A stretch of 64,000 nucleotides of DNA from Mycolicibacter arupensis (GTDB taxonomy: Bacteria > Actinomycetota > Actinomycetes > Mycobacteriales > Mycobacteriaceae): positions 1 through 64,000 of the forward strand of contig NZ_MVHH01000021.1 of NCBI RefSeq assembly GCF_002086515.1, read 5' to 3'. Each line of letters begins with the position of its first letter. Within the stretch, counting starts at the first letter, position 1. Positions 62,770 to 64,000 of this stretch are shown piece after piece. The notes below the pieces were generated by a model. It was not told the origin of the DNA and searched no databases. It worked only from the letters and a program-made list of their open reading frames with translations. Both the position numbers and the translations under genes were made by a program.

Positions 62770-64000
62770 TCAGGCCACCCCGGGGTCCGAGGTCTGTTCG
62801 GGCGCGGCCATCACGTCGTCGATCTGGTAGCGCGAAGCCGCGGACACTGCGACAGAGGTGTCGATGGCCCCGTCGCGGGCCAGCGCGGCCAGCACGGCGA
62901 CCACCACCGACTCGGCGTCGGTGTTGAAGTAGCGCCGCGCGGCAGGACGGGTGTCGGAGAACCCGAATCCGTCGGTGCCCAGGGTGACGTAGGTGCCGGG
63001 CACCCAGGGCCGGATCTGCTCGGGCACCGCCCGCATCCAGTCCGACACCGCGACGACCGGACCGGTCGCATCCGCCAAAGCCTGCGTCACGTAGGGGACC
63101 TGGGCGGGGACCTCGGGGTGCCGCAGCCGCTCGCGCTCGATCGCCACGCCGTCGCGGTTCAGCTCACCCCAGCTGGTCACCGACCAGACGTCGGCGGCCA
63201 CGTCCCAGTCGGCGGCCAGCATGTCGGCGGCCCGCAGCGCCTCGGGCACCGCCACCCCCGAAGCCAGGATCTGCGCGGTGTTGGTGCGCGCCTCTCCGGC
63301 CTGGCGGAATCGGTAGATGCCGCGCAGCAGGCCCTCGGGGTCGAAGCCTTCGGGCTCGGCCGGCTGCACGTAGGGCTCGTTGTAGAGCGTGACGTAGAAG
63401 TACACGTTCTCCGGGTTGGGGCCGTACATCCGGGCCAGGCCGCTTTCGATGATGTGGGCGACCTCGTAGGCGAACGCGGGGTCATAAGACACCGCCGCGG
63501 GGTTGGTACTGGCCAACAACAGGGAATGCCCGTCGGCGTGCTGCAGGCCTTCACCGGTCAGCGTGGTGCGTCCCGCGGTAGCGCCCAGCACGAAGCCGCG
63601 GGCCATCTGGTCGGCAGCCGCCCACAGGCCGTCGCCGGTGCGCTGGAAGCCGAACATCGAATAGAAGATGTAGATGGGGACCATCGGTTCGTCGTGGGTG
63701 GCATAGGACGTACCCACCGCGGTGAACGAGGCTGTCGAGCCGGCTTCGTTGATGCCTTCATGCAGGATCTGGCCGATTTCACTTTCCTTGTAGGCCAGCA
63801 TCAGGTCGGCATCCACGGAGGTGTAGAGCTGTCCGTTGCGGTTGTAGATCTTCAGCGACGGGAACCATGAGTCCATCCCGAACGTGCGGGCCTCGTCGGG
63901 AATGATCGGGACCAGCCGCGGGCCTAACTGCTTGTCCCGCAACAACTCTTTGAACACTCGGACGGTCGCCATGGTGGTGGCGACTTCCTGGGTTCCCGAT
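62770..64000 (-). CDS. aceE: Pyruvate dehydrogenase E1 component, C-terminal part (5' truncated by window)
   Basis: The frame is open to the window edge; the visible 409 residues include [34 protein letters not shown] and [11 protein letters not shown], which are typical of homodimeric AceE. It is the ThDP-dependent decarboxylase of the pyruvate dehydrogenase complex. The internal Met at 63972 is not the start: the residues before it (EVATT) belong to the conserved protein. About 500 N-terminal residues lie outside. Confidence 0.94.
   Translation of the reverse strand, partial: SGTQEVATTMATVRVFKELLRDKQLGPRLVPIIPDEARTFGMDSWFPSLKIYNRNGQLYTSVDADLMLAYKESEIGQILHEGINEAGSTASFTAVGTSYATHDEPMVPIYIFYSMFGFQRTGDGLWAAADQMARGFVLGATAGRTTLTGEGLQHADGHSLLLASTNPAAVSYDPAFAYEVAHIIESGLARMYGPNPENVYFYVTLYNEPYVQPAEPEGFDPEGLLRGIYRFRQAGEARTNTAQILASGVAVPEALRAADMLAADWDVAADVWSVTSWGELNRDGVAIERERLRHPEVPAQVPYVTQALADATGPVVAVSDWMRAVPEQIRPWVPGTYVTLGTDGFGFSDTRPAARRYFNTDAESVVVAVLAALARDGAIDTSVAVSAASRYQIDDVMAAPEQTSDPGVA

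Overview
The window is high-GC actinobacterial DNA that I read as a Mycobacterium (sensu lato) chromosome. The evidence is a contiguous FAS-II mycolic-acid operon (mabR, fabD, acpM, kasA, kasB, accD6) beside aceE, a mycothiol-dependent formaldehyde dehydrogenase, MPT63-like (DUF1942) secreted proteins, three cutinase-family proteins and a PGRS-like Gly-rich C-terminus at the left edge. The right third, from about 39.5 kb to the end, follows in reverse orientation the gene order I remember from M. tuberculosis Rv2241 to Rv2260, interrupted by two inserted blocks. The left two thirds are a mosaic that I cannot tie to one M. tuberculosis locus.

Layout: 0-4 kb holds the PGRS end, a quinone-reductase-like MDR enzyme, an AhpD-like protein, an alpha/beta hydrolase and a methanethiol methyltransferase (mddA-like). 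At 4.0-5.8 kb an intact CAU-anticodon tRNA is followed by an AbiEi/AbiEii pair and then by a 38-bp copy of the tRNA 3' end, so this looks like a 1.65-kb mini-island. 5.8-10.2 kb carries exported proteins: a PE-PPE-like hydrolase, an unknown, and a PI-PLC-like protein. 10.2-15.3 kb is a tight run of esterase, SDR, diiron protein, Baeyer-Villiger-type monooxygenase and MerR regulator. 15.4-21.3 kb has DUF2652, a cutinase, a cation/proton antiporter and a TetR gene divergent from a Rieske oxygenase/dehydrogenase pair. 21.4-26.1 kb has two MPT63-like genes, a membrane kinase that has lost its catalytic Asp, and a Tat-exported clan-A glycosidase. 26.2-34.2 kb encodes SDR, acyl-CoA synthetase, Tex, an FAD-linked oxidase and a ThDP enzyme. 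34.2-39.5 kb has two cutinases, a membrane-anchored Hsp70-like protein, a SABATH methyltransferase and an SHOCT protein.

From 39.5 kb: an MBL hydrolase coupled to mscR, an inserted D-aminoacylase/AraC pair, a beta-lactamase-fold hydrolase, DUF3145, an exported protein, a diacylglycerol kinase, an FAD oxidase, TetR and glpD1; then an inserted LysR/SDR/arylsulfatase block; then accD6-kasB-kasA-acpM-fabD-mabR on the minus strand and the C-terminal part of aceE at the edge.

Most intergenic gaps are short and several genes overlap by 1-11 bases, implying translational coupling. Several promoters look leaderless, with a -10 hexamer 6-9 bases before the start codon. Operator-like palindromes or repeats sit between divergent regulator/target pairs (TetR/Rieske, AraC/D-aminoacylase, LysR/SDR, TetR/FAD-oxidase) and in front of AbiEi. 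The strongest candidates for something new are the tRNA-bounded AbiE mini-island, the apparent pseudokinase and the membrane-anchored Hsp70-like protein. I found no CRISPR array, rRNA, complete insertion sequence or integrase.
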